A DNA stretch of 35,984 bases. Source: Bacillota bacterium (lineage in GTDB: Bacteria > Bacillota > Clostridia > Lachnospirales > Lachnospiraceae). Position numbers and translations under genes: made by a program. Positions 23,287 through 30,894 of the stretch are shown here, piece after piece. The DNA is taken from contig JAEYGZ010000053.1 of NCBI GenBank assembly GCA_023409535.1, positions 1-35,984 of the forward strand, in the 5' to 3' direction. Under the pieces are notes generated by a model. The model was given only the letters and a program-made list of their open reading frames with translations, was not told the origin of the DNA and did not search any database. Within the stretch, counting starts at the first letter, position 1, and each line of letters opens with the position of its first letter.

Positions 23287-24330
23287 TTACCAGCAGCGGG
23301 AGCATGCGGTCAGCCCACGGGACTGTGCCTCGGAGAGCGTGATCTCTTTGGCACTGGACATGTTACCGCAGTTGGGCTTGCTGTGGTATTTGGAGCCGGT
23401 GGCGGAGACATACACCGTCTTTTCGGCTTCCTTTTGCTTCGCCGCCGCTGCGTCTGCGGCGGTCTGGAACTTGTCATAGATGACCTTGCCGCTGTCTGCG
23501 GCCAGCAGATTGTCTCCGTTGGCGCTCTGGACGTAGACCAGGACGGTGTAGTCCCCCTGATCGGTCACGGCGCTCTGGGCTCCGGCGGCCAGGCTGACCA
23601 GGTCGGTCTGCACGTCGGACCAGTTGGCGGGCTTTGCACTGCCGTCGCTGTCGCTCAGACCGGGGACAGTGACCACGCACTCCACCCGGCTGTGGTCGGC
23701 CACCTTGCGGGTGCTGGAGACGGGATAGCCCATGCCCTCCAGGTAGGTCTCCACGCCGTCGGCGATCACGTCGATGGGTGCGGCCTGACTGCCTTGGGTG
23801 ATGGTGACATCGGTCGTGGTAGACCCGGGGGCGCTGGTATCACCGTTTGTGCCGGTGTCAGCGGAGGTGGACACGGTGGACTGGGCGGGGTGCGCCGGTG
23901 CGTCAGATCCGCCGCTCAAAAATGACTGTAGCCCGGTAAAGACGATGATAAACACAGATATTATGATCGCCCAGACTGCAATTTTTACCAGCTTGTTGCT
24001 GGGGGGCTTGATACCGCCGGGGTGGCTGGGCTGGGTCGGGCTGTGATAGCTGGGGGTGTAACCGGTATCGGTGTCATCGTCCAGAGCCTCCAGGTCGGTG
24101 TCCGGCTCATAGTCTCTGGTGCTGTCTGCCTTGCTCTTGCTGCCCCATCCGGTGGTCTTGGAGTATGACACGCCGGTGCCGGGGGCTCCTACGGAGGTGG
24201 TCACGCCACGCTTGGAGTTGACGGAGACGTGGGCCCCCTTGACCCCGGCGCTGATGCCCAGGCTACCCTTGCCCACGTTGAGCCGGACGCCCTTGCCCAG
24301 CCCGATGGACTTACGATAACGCATACCCAT
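23287..24330 (-). CDS. DUF4236-type membrane protein with exported C-terminal Cys domain
   Basis: 347 residues. The N-terminus RYRKSIGLGKGVRLNVGKG and later GAPGTGVSYSKTTG match DUF4236. A cytosolic linker, a membrane span at about 115-137 (AVWAIIISVFIIVFTGL), a Ser/Thr/Pro/Gly-rich stalk and a folded region follow. The end VYVSATGSKYHSKPNCGNM plus LTACSRCW is a known short Cys/His domain type at the end of exported proteins. Expressed from the lysogeny strand, so probably a lysogenic-conversion gene. Start MGMRYRK at 24330; a second ATG lies six bases in. Confidence 0.75.
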   Translation of the reverse strand: MGMRYRKSIGLGKGVRLNVGKGSLGISAGVKGAHVSVNSKRGVTTSVGAPGTGVSYSKTTGWGSKSKADSTRDYEPDTDLEALDDDTDTGYTPSYHSPTQPSHPGGIKPPSNKLVKIAVWAIIISVFIIVFTGLQSFLSGGSDAPAHPAQSTVSTSADTGTNGDTSAPGSTTTDVTITQGSQAAPIDVIADGVETYLEGMGYPVSSTRKVADHSRVECVVTVPGLSDSDGSAKPANWSDVQTDLVSLAAGAQSAVTDQGDYTVLVYVQSANGDNLLAADSGKVIYDKFQTAADAAAAKQKEAEKTVYVSATGSKYHSKPNCGNMSSAKEITLSEAQSRGLTACSRCW

Positions 24331-24393
24331 GATTTTGGTCCTCTTTTTTTCATTCAGATTTTGTTAAAATTTAGCAATTCGACGCTTTCCCCC

Positions 24394-24422
24394 TGGATTT
24401 TTGGGGGCGCTGGTCATATAAT
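24394..24422 (+). promoter_or_regulatory. Weak candidate promoter inside a palindrome
   Basis: TATAAT at 24417-24422 lies within the palindrome GTCAT-ATA-ATGAC (24414-24426). The -35 region TGGATT is poor. It would serve the small gene at 24527. The rest of the 24331-24526 gap is GC-rich with CCCCC/GGGGG inverted repeats and no gene. Confidence 0.3.
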
Positions 24423-24526
24423 GACGGCGACCCCACCGCTTACGGGCTGTGTCCGGTGGCCGCCACCGCCGGCCATGGCCGGGGCAGTGGGGTCCACACA
24501 TAAGCAGCACGGGATTGGAGGTCAAC

Positions 24527-24652
24527 ATGTGCCACAGCGACTTGATGAGAGAGCTGGCCCAGCTCCTCCGGCAGTTGCCGGAGCGCGAGCAGCGCCTAGT
24601 CTTGCAGCTGGCCCGGGGCCTGGCTGCCAACCATCCCAACCCAGGGGGCTGA
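24527..24652 (+). CDS. Very small helical protein within the lysogeny region
   Basis: 41 residues, RBS GGAGG six bases upstream. MRELAQLLRQLPEREQRLVL and then QLARGLAANHP form two helices. The pattern resembles the first early-operon protein at 25810-25950 (LLPTLSEGQKDCFLAYAEG), so they may be paralogues. A terminator overlaps the stop, so it is a monocistronic unit on the strand opposite the lysogeny genes. Confidence 0.55.
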   Translation: MCHSDLMRELAQLLRQLPEREQRLVLQLARGLAANHPNPGG

Positions 24653-24677
24653 CCGATTTGGTCAGCCTTATTTTTTT
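24647..24677 (+). terminator. Rho-independent terminator
   Basis: A perfect stem GGCTGACC / GGTCAGCC with a five-base loop is followed by TTATTTTTTT. It overlaps the stop of the 41-residue gene and the end of the convergent minus-strand gene. Confidence 0.9.
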
Positions 24678-25228
24678 GAGCGGTAAACCATACGCTCTAC
24701 CGGTGACAGGGTATCATACCGCTTGCAGCGCGCAAAAAAAGCATTTATCAGCGTTTTTTGATCGCGCCTGATCGTCTGGAAAGGAAAGTCATGGAAAGCG
24801 CTACGCCAAAAATCAACGTCGCCGTGAAATAAGAACACCTGCGCCATCTCACGCAAGCTATCCGCGTCGCAAAGAGCCTTTGCCATCTTGTACAGCCTGT
24901 ATTGGATATCAATACCGCGCTCTGCCATAGGGATGCTCTGAGCGATATCCTTAAGAGGCTCCAACCTGAGCTGCCTATACTCTGCCCCGATCTTGTTGGC
25001 GACATCGGGGGCAATAGCCGCAAAATAATCGATGATCTCATCACGTTTTGCGATGATGTCCGCTATGCGGCAATCCATACATGGCACGGTCTCCAGCCGT
25101 TTGATCTGCTTCTCACGGGCGGCAGATTTGCCCATCACCTTGACGGTCTCAATGTGGCCGCAGGTGTGCCTGATATCGTATTTAGTTGGTATAGCCCAGG
25201 CGGGCATATCAACACAGATACTATCCAT
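24668..25228 (-). CDS. Zinc-ribbon-containing protein downstream of repressor
   Basis: 186 residues from ATG at 25228. The N-terminal part has YDIRHTCGHIETVKVMG and VPCMDCR, a Cys/His set typical of small zinc ribbons in Clostridial mobile elements. The rest is helical and unassigned. An ATG nine bases upstream (25237) abuts the ribosome site GAAAGG, so the inner start was preferred. Lies directly after the repressor gene, likely in one lysogeny transcript. Confidence 0.7.
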   Translation of the reverse strand: MDSICVDMPAWAIPTKYDIRHTCGHIETVKVMGKSAAREKQIKRLETVPCMDCRIADIIAKRDEIIDYFAAIAPDVANKIGAEYRQLRLEPLKDIAQSIPMAERGIDIQYRLYKMAKALCDADSLREMAQVFLFHGDVDFWRSAFHDFPFQTIRRDQKTLINAFFARCKRYDTLSPVERMVYRSKK

Positions 25229-25261
25229 TGCAACCATCCTTTCATTCAGAGGGCGGGTCCG

Positions 25262-25660
25262 TCAGGGCCCGTCCTCTGTGTTGTCTGTGGGGGCTTCCAG
25301 CGGAGGTACCATTTCCAGCAGGTATTTCTCCAGCATCTCCCACTGATTCTCGTTTAGCTGGGACAGCACTGACAGCAGACGCCGCTTAAAGTTAGGCCGT
25401 TCCCCCGCCATTGCGGAGGAAACGAAGTCCATGATTTGGTCATCGCGGCTCCGCTCTGCGAGCATCGGGCCGGTCCCGTTTACCAGCCACTCCTTATTGG
25501 CTCTAAACGTGGAGCAAATAAGATCAATTAAGAGCGGTTTTGGCTGTACCTTACCGGCCTCTATATTGGAGATAGCACCGCGAGTCAGCCCCAGCCGCTT
25601 TGCAAACTCAATCTGACTAAGCCCCAACTTTTTGCGTAGTTGCTTAAATCTATCGCCCAT
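25262..25660 (-). CDS. CI-like XRE repressor
   Basis: 132 residues. Residues 1-60 are a canonical XRE HTH (FKQLRKKLGLSQIEFAKRLG, then TRGAISNIEAGKVQP), followed by NKEWLVNGTGPML, characteristic of phage repressors. The C-terminal helical part probably dimerises; there is no LexA-type cleavage domain, so induction must use another route. Divergent from the early operon with three operators between. Confidence 0.9.
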   Translation of the reverse strand: MGDRFKQLRKKLGLSQIEFAKRLGLTRGAISNIEAGKVQPKPLLIDLICSTFRANKEWLVNGTGPMLAERSRDDQIMDFVSSAMAGERPNFKRRLLSVLSQLNENQWEMLEKYLLEMVPPLEAPTDNTEDGP

Positions 25661-25686
25661 TAACTCACCTCCTTGCTTGTGACACC

Positions 25687-25715
25687 ATTATAGCAACATT
25701 AAAATGTATTGTCAA
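25687..25715 (-). promoter_or_regulatory. Repressor promoter (lysogenic)
   Basis: On the minus strand TTGACA (25710-25715) and TATAAT (25687-25692) are perfect consensus boxes with 17-base spacing. Operator 1 covers the -35 box, indicating autoregulation. Confidence 0.9.
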
Positions 25716-25793
25716 TACATTCTCAAAAATTAAAATTTGCAAAAATGTATTGACAATACAAAATAAGCGTGTTACAATGTATCCACAATACAA
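25704..25793. promoter_or_regulatory. Three operators of the lysis-lysogeny switch
   Basis: The 17-base site ATGTATTG-N-CAATACAT occurs at 25704-25720 (perfect palindrome), at 25745-25761 (one deviation) and at 25777-25793 (three deviations). Site 1 covers the -35 of the repressor promoter, site 2 the -35 and site 3 the -10/start of the early promoter. The graded match suggests graded affinity. Confidence 0.88.
25750..25778 (+). promoter_or_regulatory. Early (lytic) promoter
   Basis: TTGACA (25750-25755) and TACAAT (25773-25778) are separated by 17 bases, overlapped by operators 2 and 3. It drives the long early operon starting at 25810. Confidence 0.9.
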
Positions 25794-25809
25794 AGGAGGT
25801 GAGCAACAC

Positions 25810-25950
25810 ATGACGGAAAAAGAGCAGCGGATCAGTGAGACCATTGCCCGGCTGCTGCCCACCCTGTCCGAGGGCCAGAAGGACTGTTTTCTGGCCTATG
25901 CCGAGGGCATGGCGGCGGCGCTGGACACCATCAAGCCCCGGGCCACCTGA
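25810..25950 (+). CDS. First early gene, small helical protein
   Basis: 46 residues with an excellent ribosome site AAGGAGGTGAG. MTEKEQRISETIARLLPTLS then a second helix with FLAYAEGMAAAL. It occupies the position of cro but shows no clear HTH. Similar in layout to the 41-residue protein at 24527. Early regulator or adaptor by position only. Confidence 0.65.
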   Translation: MTEKEQRISETIARLLPTLSEGQKDCFLAYAEGMAAALDTIKPRAT

Positions 25951-25981
25951 GCCCGGGAGAAAAAAGGAGTGAACCTAAAAA

Positions 25982-26350
25982 ATGGAAGAAAAGCTGAAAA
26001 ATTTGGAGCCTACCCTGCTGGCCCTTGCGGAGGCCCTGCGGGATATGCCCTGGGTCTATGCGGTGAATATTGCCCGGGTAGTCTACCCGTGTATCCACTA
26101 TGAGATGCAGGTCGCCATGTCGGAGGACCCCGAGGGCCTGATGCGGAGCGTGGTACCTAACCACGGTATGTTTTGGCGCCGACGGCGTAAATTGGGTCCC
26201 TGCAAGCTGATCCTGATCAATGATGATGGCGAGGAGCAGGCCTATCGGGCTAAGTGGGGCCTGGAGCCACTGGGAGCAGGCGGCGGCGGAGGCCACGGAT
26301 ACGGCGGCGGAAAAGGAGGTGCAGGGAGTGGACACGCCTGCGGAATTTGA
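25982..26350 (+). CDS. Hypothetical early protein
   Basis: 122 residues, family not recognised. The N-terminal 60 residues are helical (EKLKNLEPTLLALAEALRD), with WRRRRKLGPCKLILIND in the middle. The end is extremely glycine-rich (GAGGGGGHGYGGGKGG), which coincides with the ribosome site of the overlapping next gene and may be partly dictated by it. Confidence 0.6.
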   Translation: MEEKLKNLEPTLLALAEALRDMPWVYAVNIARVVYPCIHYEMQVAMSEDPEGLMRSVVPNHGMFWRRRRKLGPCKLILINDDGEEQAYRAKWGLEPLGAGGGGGHGYGGGKGGAGSGHACGI

Positions 26351-26501
26351 GGAGATGGGCAACATTGATCTGCTGATTACGTTGTTTATCATTTGCGTAA
26401 TTTTTGCAGACGGAAACATAACCAAAATCGAAGAAGTGTTGAAAAGGAGGCTGTTGGAAGATGAGACCCAAGACGAGAGAGGACCCAGTGATCACGGATG
26501 A
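26328..26501 (+). CDS. Small membrane protein, overlapping start
   Basis: 57 residues from GTG 26328, eight bases after AAGGAGG (26313-26319). A hydrophobic segment IDLLITLFIICVIFADG is followed by a charged helix (KIEEVLKRRLLEDETQ). An alternative start is the ATG at 26355, but the ribosome site fits the GTG. Overlaps the gene before by 23 bases and the gene behind by 41. Confidence 0.55.
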   Translation: MDTPAEFEEMGNIDLLITLFIICVIFADGNITKIEEVLKRRLLEDETQDERGPSDHG

Positions 26502-26802
26502 GGAGATCCTGGCCCTAGACAACGTGCCGGTGTCCATGGCCGCCCGGTATCTGGGCAGCAGCACCGCCACGCTGTACGAGGCCCTGCAGGATGAGCGGGT
26601 CCCCTTTGGCTGGGCCGTCCAGCGGAACAGTAACTGGGCCTACCACATCAGCCCGGGCGGCCTGGTTAAGTATAAGCACGGGGAGCTGACCATGTACAAG
26701 CTCCGGGATGTGAGCGAGATCATCTGCAGGGACGTGTCCCGCATGATCGACCAGCGCATGGAGGCCCTGGGCAAGCTGTCCGCCGCCCTGCTGGGGGCGT
26801 GA
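26461..26802 (+). CDS. HTH DNA-binding protein, excisionase-like
   Basis: 113 residues. DNVPVSMAARYLGSSTATLY with EALQDERVPFGWAV is a MerR/excisionase-type winged HTH that reads like helix-turn-helix_17 proteins. The C-terminal part is helical. In the early operon such proteins serve as excisionase or early regulator; which one cannot be told from sequence. Confidence 0.65.
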   Translation: MRPKTREDPVITDEEILALDNVPVSMAARYLGSSTATLYEALQDERVPFGWAVQRNSNWAYHISPGGLVKYKHGELTMYKLRDVSEIICRDVSRMIDQRMEALGKLSAALLGA

Positions 26803-26815
26803 GGAGGTGTGACAA

Positions 26816-27037
26816 GTGGATAGCCTTGACAAGATGCGGGATTGCCCGTATTTTACGCCGTGTGTGAGACGGCTGTATGCCGATATCCAGGTGATGCACA
26901 CGGAGGTATATTGCTCCAACGAGACTATGTGCGCCAATTTGGCCCTGAGATTTTTTGACAAGCCGGTTGAGTTTTGTCAGTGGCCCAGCGCGCAAAAAAA
27001 TCCCCCTGTCGTTAGCACCGACAAGGGGGAAGGGTGA
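26816..27037 (+). CDS. Small Cys-containing early protein
   Basis: 73 residues, GTG start behind GAGGAGG. Five Cys in CPYFTPCVRRL, VYCSNETMCANL and FCQW may bind a metal. The last codons overlap an imperfect inverted repeat (CCCCCTGTCG / CGACAAGGGGG at 27002-27028). No family recognised. Confidence 0.55.
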   Translation: MDSLDKMRDCPYFTPCVRRLYADIQVMHTEVYCSNETMCANLALRFFDKPVEFCQWPSAQKNPPVVSTDKGEG

Positions 27038-27106
27038 GGGGCACTCACCAGACTACACAGAGATTATAGCACAAATAACCAGACTACGCAAGAGGAGATG
27101 ATCAAC
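27038..27106 (+). promoter_or_regulatory. Short gap with direct repeat before the initiator gene
   Basis: ACCAGACTAC occurs twice (about 27047-27056 and 27079-27088) around an AT-rich stretch with TTATAG. It may be an operator or a secondary promoter for the replication genes. The signal is weak. Confidence 0.3.
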
Positions 27107-27907
27107 ATGATGGAGGACGGGACGATCCGCTCGGGGCGAAGAAAGCCCTTTGTGGTGCTCTACCGGGAGGTGGCTCAGGACGGGCGGCTGTCGTTGTCCG
27201 CAAGGGGACTGTTTGCGGTGATGGCCTCCCTGCCCGAGGACTGGAGCTATACCGTGGCCGGCCTTGCTAAGGTGGCCGGATGCAGCAAGTACCGGACCCG
27301 CCTGCTGCTGGAGGAGCTGGAGACGGTTGGCTATCTGGTCCGGGCCCAGAGCCACGGCGACGGGGGCAAGTTTGGCCCCAACACCTACATCCTACAGGAT
27401 GAGAGCCCCGGGCCGTTGTCCCAAAACTCGGACAACGGTACGCCAAAAAAAGCACCGTTGTCCGAAAAAACCGTCAACGGTGAAAACCGTCAACGGAAAA
27501 AACCGTCAACGGAAAATTTGACCCTACATAATAAGAAATATACAGAAGAATTAAATAATAACCCCCCTACCCCCCAGAAGGGGGGCAAGCGGGCCAGCAA
27601 ATACGACCTTGCGGAGGACGCTAAGCCGATCCTGCGGGCATATGTTGGCAAGGACGCAGAGCTGTATCAGGCTCTGGCCACGCTGATCGAGGTGCGGGTA
27701 GCCAAAAAGGCCGTCAACTCCGCCCGGGCGATCAAGATGCTGCTGACGGAGCTGGACCGCCTGAGCGGCGGCCGCCGGGAGGACAAGCTGGCGCTGGTGC
27801 GGCAGAGCGTTACCAACAGCTGGAAATCCGTGTTCCCCCTGCGGGGCAGCGGTCAGGGACAGCCCCAGCCGGGGCCCACGCCGCCGGAAAAGCTGGGGTG
27901 GGACTAA
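27107..27907 (+). CDS. Replication initiator with winged-helix N-terminus
   Basis: 266 residues. The N-terminal 90 residues (RRKPFVVLYREVAQDGRLS, then LSARGLFAVMASLPEDW and AKVAGCSKYRTRLLLEEL) are a phage replication-organiser type winged helix. A low-complexity linker at about 105-160 is encoded by the iterons and AT-rich block. The C-terminal part is helical (DAELYQALATLIEVRVAKK) and probably recruits the helicase encoded next. The ATG at 27098 abuts the ribosome site AGAGGAG, so 27107 is preferred. Confidence 0.8.
   Translation: MMEDGTIRSGRRKPFVVLYREVAQDGRLSLSARGLFAVMASLPEDWSYTVAGLAKVAGCSKYRTRLLLEELETVGYLVRAQSHGDGGKFGPNTYILQDESPGPLSQNSDNGTPKKAPLSEKTVNGENRQRKKPSTENLTLHNKKYTEELNNNPPTPQKGGKRASKYDLAEDAKPILRAYVGKDAELYQALATLIEVRVAKKAVNSARAIKMLLTELDRLSGGRREDKLALVRQSVTNSWKSVFPLRGSGQGQPQPGPTPPEKLGWD
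27413..27560. other. Putative phage replication origin inside the initiator gene
   Basis: Three direct repeats AAAACCGTCAACGG start at 27467, 27483 and 27499, exactly 16 bases apart. Just before lie CCGTTGTCC at 27413-27421 and 27455-27463 and its inverse GGACAACGG at 27430-27438. An AT-rich block follows (about 27513-27558). Iterons plus an unwinding element within the initiator gene is the lambda O-type arrangement. Confidence 0.8.
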
Positions 27908-29236
27908 GTGGCTGAGCTGCAGCTGGACCAGGCCAGCGTATTGGGCTCCATGATCCTGGCCCCGGAGATCATCGGGGACGTGGTGACCACCCTGACCCCG
28001 GAGGACTTTGGGGCGGGCGACCCCGCTGACCTGTTCCGGGCCCTCCGGGCCCTGTACATGGAGGGCGGCAAGATCGACGTGGTGACCGCCCTGGACCGGA
28101 TGGGCCGGACGCCGGAGCACCAGAGCTATCTGATCTCCGTCATGGACGCCACGCCCACCGCCGCCAACTGGCGGGAGTATGTGCGGATCGTCCGGGAGCA
28201 AGCCCGGCTGCGGGCGCTGCAGTCCGCCGGGCTGGAGCTGGCCTCCACCGGCACTACGCTGGAGGCGGCCCGGGACCTGGTGGCCCGGCTGGACCGCCTG
28301 ATGCGAGACCGGCGGGAGGTGGAGTGCGTGGACATGGAGGCCGGGATGCTGCAATTCACGGACGATCAATCCAGGCAGCCGCACTATCTCCCGTGGGGGC
28401 TCCCGTGGCTGGATGAGGGGCTGATGGCGGAGGCCGGGGACTACATCGTCCTGGGCGGCTATCCGTCAGACGGCAAGACAGCCCTGGCCCTCTCCCTGGC
28501 CTATGCCCAGGCGGAGACCCGCCGGGTGGGATTTTTTAGCCTGGAGACCTCGGCCTCTAAGCTATTTGCCCGGCTGTGTGCGTCGGTGGCCCGGATATCC
28601 AGCAGCCACATCAAGCGGCGGACGCTCACGGACGATGAGTGTGAGCTGCTGGCGAGCAAGTCCGATGAGATCAGGGCCCGCAAGCTGCACTTTGTCCGGG
28701 CCAGCAGCATGACAGTGGAGGATATCGGGGCCTTTGCCCGTGCAAAGCAGTACGACGTGATCTATGTGGACTACCTGAGCCTGATCCAGGCTCAGGGGCG
28801 CACGGAGTACGACCAGGTTACGGCGATCAGTAAGGGGCTGCACCGCCTGGCCCAGGACAACAAGATCACCGTGGTTGCCCTGTCGCAGCTATCCCGCCCA
28901 GAGCAGGGCAAGCCCAAAATCCCCACCCTGGCCAGCCTGAGATCGTCCGGTCAGGTGGAGCAGGACGCAGACGTGGTGATGTTCCTCTACCGGGAGGAGC
29001 CGGACAATATCCGCTCCCGTCGTATCCTGCACGTCGCCAAAAACAAGGAGGGCGTGACCGGGCGGGTGGCCCTGCTATTTGACGGGGAGACCCAGCGATT
29101 TCGGGCGGACAGCTATCAGGATATCCCGTCCGCCGCAAAGCCTAAGACTAAGCCGCAAGAGCCGGAGTATAAGCAGGCTGCACTGTACGACCTGCCCGGC
29201 TCCACGCCGGTGCCGTGGGAGGGACATCATGGATGA
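27908..29236 (+). CDS. dnaB: Replicative DNA helicase, DnaB family
   Basis: 442 residues. The N-terminal DnaB domain (QLDQASVLGSMILAPEIIGD) is followed by the RecA-type ATPase: Walker A GGYPSDGKT at 183-191, Walker B-like YDVIYVDYLSLIQ, and VVALSQLSRPEQGK. Unwinds DNA ahead of the host polymerase. GTG start four bases after the initiator stop region; overlaps the methyltransferase gene by eight bases. Confidence 0.93.
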   Translation: MAELQLDQASVLGSMILAPEIIGDVVTTLTPEDFGAGDPADLFRALRALYMEGGKIDVVTALDRMGRTPEHQSYLISVMDATPTAANWREYVRIVREQARLRALQSAGLELASTGTTLEAARDLVARLDRLMRDRREVECVDMEAGMLQFTDDQSRQPHYLPWGLPWLDEGLMAEAGDYIVLGGYPSDGKTALALSLAYAQAETRRVGFFSLETSASKLFARLCASVARISSSHIKRRTLTDDECELLASKSDEIRARKLHFVRASSMTVEDIGAFARAKQYDVIYVDYLSLIQAQGRTEYDQVTAISKGLHRLAQDNKITVVALSQLSRPEQGKPKIPTLASLRSSGQVEQDADVVMFLYREEPDNIRSRRILHVAKNKEGVTGRVALLFDGETQRFRADSYQDIPSAAKPKTKPQEPEYKQAALYDLPGSTPVPWEGHHG

Positions 29237-29642
29237 TGTAATGTTTTCCAGCAAGAGCGACTTGTGGAGCACTCCAGATGATTTTTTTGCCGAACTTGAC
29301 AAAGAATTCCATTTTACGTTGGATGTATGTGCTACAGCAGATAACGCAAAATGTGATGACTATTATACAGAGGCGATGGATGGCCTGCTCCAAAATTGGG
29401 ATGGTATTGTGTGGTGCAACCCCCCGTATGGGAGAAATATCAGCAAATGGATCAAAAAGGCCATAAATGCCGCATTAGGGGGGGCAACCGTTGTTATGCT
29501 TTTGCCTGCGCGGACTGACACAAAATGGTTCCATGAGTTGATCTATCGTCGGGCGGAGATACGATTTATCCGTGGGCGCTTAAAATTTGGTGGAAGCAAT
29601 AACGCTGCACCATTCCCAAGCATGATTTGCATATTTGGATGA
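29229..29642 (+). CDS. Phage-type DNA adenine methyltransferase (Dam family)
   Basis: 137 residues. FSSKSDLWSTPDDFFAELD at the start, LDVCATADNAKC, and the catalytic motif CNPPYGRNI match the short Dam proteins of tailed phages, which methylate adenine, often against restriction. The gene is visibly more AT-rich than its neighbours, suggesting separate acquisition. ATG 29229 lies inside the helicase gene end. Confidence 0.9.
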   Translation: MDDVMFSSKSDLWSTPDDFFAELDKEFHFTLDVCATADNAKCDDYYTEAMDGLLQNWDGIVWCNPPYGRNISKWIKKAINAALGGATVVMLLPARTDTKWFHELIYRRAEIRFIRGRLKFGGSNNAAPFPSMICIFG

Positions 29643-29659
29643 TTTTAGGAGGGAGTCTA

Positions 29660-29848
29660 GTGGACTGTAATACGATCAATGAGCTGTGGGAGCTGGATGC
29701 CCGTAGGATGGACTATCGCCGGGCGGCGGACTATCACCGCCGCAAGAGCCACCAGGCCGCCATGCGGCGGCACGGACTGATCCGCTTTGCCCAGGGCGTG
29801 GCCGCGATGGCTGCCTTGTGGGCGGTGGTCATGATGGTCTGGGGGTGA
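29660..29848 (+). CDS. Small membrane-tail protein
   Basis: 62 residues from GTG behind GGAGGGAG. A charged N-terminal helix (DARRMDYRRAADYHRRKS) leads to a C-terminal hydrophobic span GVAAMAALWAVVMMVWG. Unknown role. Confidence 0.55.
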   Translation: MDCNTINELWELDARRMDYRRAADYHRRKSHQAAMRRHGLIRFAQGVAAMAALWAVVMMVWG

Positions 29849-29854
29849 GCGGGG

Positions 29855-30892
29855 ATGCTGGTATACAAGGGGACCGATAAGGATATGCGCTGTCGTGGTC
29901 TACAGTATGAGATCGGCAAGCCGGTGGAGGCTAATGGGGATATATCCATGTGCAATAACGATAACGGCCTCCATGCCTGTGAGATGCCGCTGGACGTGCT
30001 TAATTACTATCCGCCCTGCCGCAGCCGCTATTTTGTCGGTGTGCTCGACGGAGTATCCGATGAGCGGAGCTATGATAGCAAGCGGGTTGGCCGCAAATTG
30101 GAGCTCAAAACGGAGCTCAATATCGCTAGCCTGATCAAGGCCCAAATCAACTATGTGCGAGAGCGCGCCACAACGGAAGGAGAGACGGCCACCGGCTTCC
30201 GGGGGGCGGCATCGGCCGCCGGAAACCAGGGGGCGGCATCGGCCACCGGCTTGATGGGGGCGGCATCGGCCACCGGCAACTGTGGGGTGGCATCGGCCGC
30301 CGGCAACTGTGGGGTGGCATCGGCCACCGGCTTGATGGGGGCGGCATCGGCTACCGGCTTCCGGGGGGCGGCATCGGCCACCGGCTTCCGGGGGGCGGCA
30401 TCGGCCGCCGGAAACCGGGGGGCGGCATCGGCCACCGGCGACCATGGGGTGGCATCGGCCACCGGCGACCAGGGGGCGGCATCGGCCGCCGGCGACTGTG
30501 GGACGGCATCGGCCACCGGCGACTGTGGGGCGGCATCGGCCACCGGCGACTGTGGGGCGGCATCGGCCACCGGAAACTGTGGGGCGGCATCGGCCACCGG
30601 AAACTTTGGGGCGGCATCGGCCGCCGGAAACTGTGGGGCGGCATCGGCCACCGGCGACCATGGGGCGGCATCGGTCACTGGCAAAACTAGCGTTGCCGTC
30701 TCCACTGGGGTGGGCGGTAGAGTCATGGGTGCTTTAGGATGCGCCATCGTCTGCGTCGAGAGAGGAGACTGGGATGGGGAGACGCGTCCCATTAAGTCCA
30801 TCCTGGCTGCCGTTGTAGACGGTGATAAGATCAAGCCAGGTATCTGGTACACGGTCAAGGACGGCCAGTGGGTGGAGATTGGAGTGCTATAA
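29855..30892 (+). CDS. Nonapeptide-repeat protein
   Basis: 345 residues. Residues 1-110 form a domain seen in many gut-phage proteins (YKGTDKDMRCRGLQYEIG, then LHACEMPLDVLNYYPP), which I recall as DUF7666. Residues 117-278 are 18 exact-length units GAASATGxx in which the last two residues vary (FR, NQ, LM, NC, DH, DC and others). A C-terminal domain follows (GALGCAIVCVERGDWDG, ending KDGQWVEIGVL). The short periodic Gly/Ala/Ser/Thr sequence suggests a beta-solenoid. Function unknown. Confidence 0.75.
   Translation: MLVYKGTDKDMRCRGLQYEIGKPVEANGDISMCNNDNGLHACEMPLDVLNYYPPCRSRYFVGVLDGVSDERSYDSKRVGRKLELKTELNIASLIKAQINYVRERATTEGETATGFRGAASAAGNQGAASATGLMGAASATGNCGVASAAGNCGVASATGLMGAASATGFRGAASATGFRGAASAAGNRGAASATGDHGVASATGDQGAASAAGDCGTASATGDCGAASATGDCGAASATGNCGAASATGNFGAASAAGNCGAASATGDHGAASVTGKTSVAVSTGVGGRVMGALGCAIVCVERGDWDGETRPIKSILAAVVDGDKIKPGIWYTVKDGQWVEIGVL
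30203..30688 (+). repeat. Eighteen 27-base tandem coding repeats
   Basis: The unit GGGGCGGCATCGGCCACCGG plus two variable codons repeats without a length change from 30203 to 30688. Because 27 is a multiple of three and the unit lacks stops, other frames and the opposite strand stay open too; those are shadows. Confidence 0.95.
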
Positions 30893-30894
30893 CA

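Noticed and set aside
26290..26350. Frameshift in the 122-residue early gene because of its glycine-rich end
   Set aside because: The odd end coincides with the ribosome site of the overlapping next gene, and both frames are explained by two overlapping genes.
30203..30688. CRISPR-like array
   Set aside because: Repeats are contiguous 27-base coding units with only two variable codons; no spacers and no cas genes.
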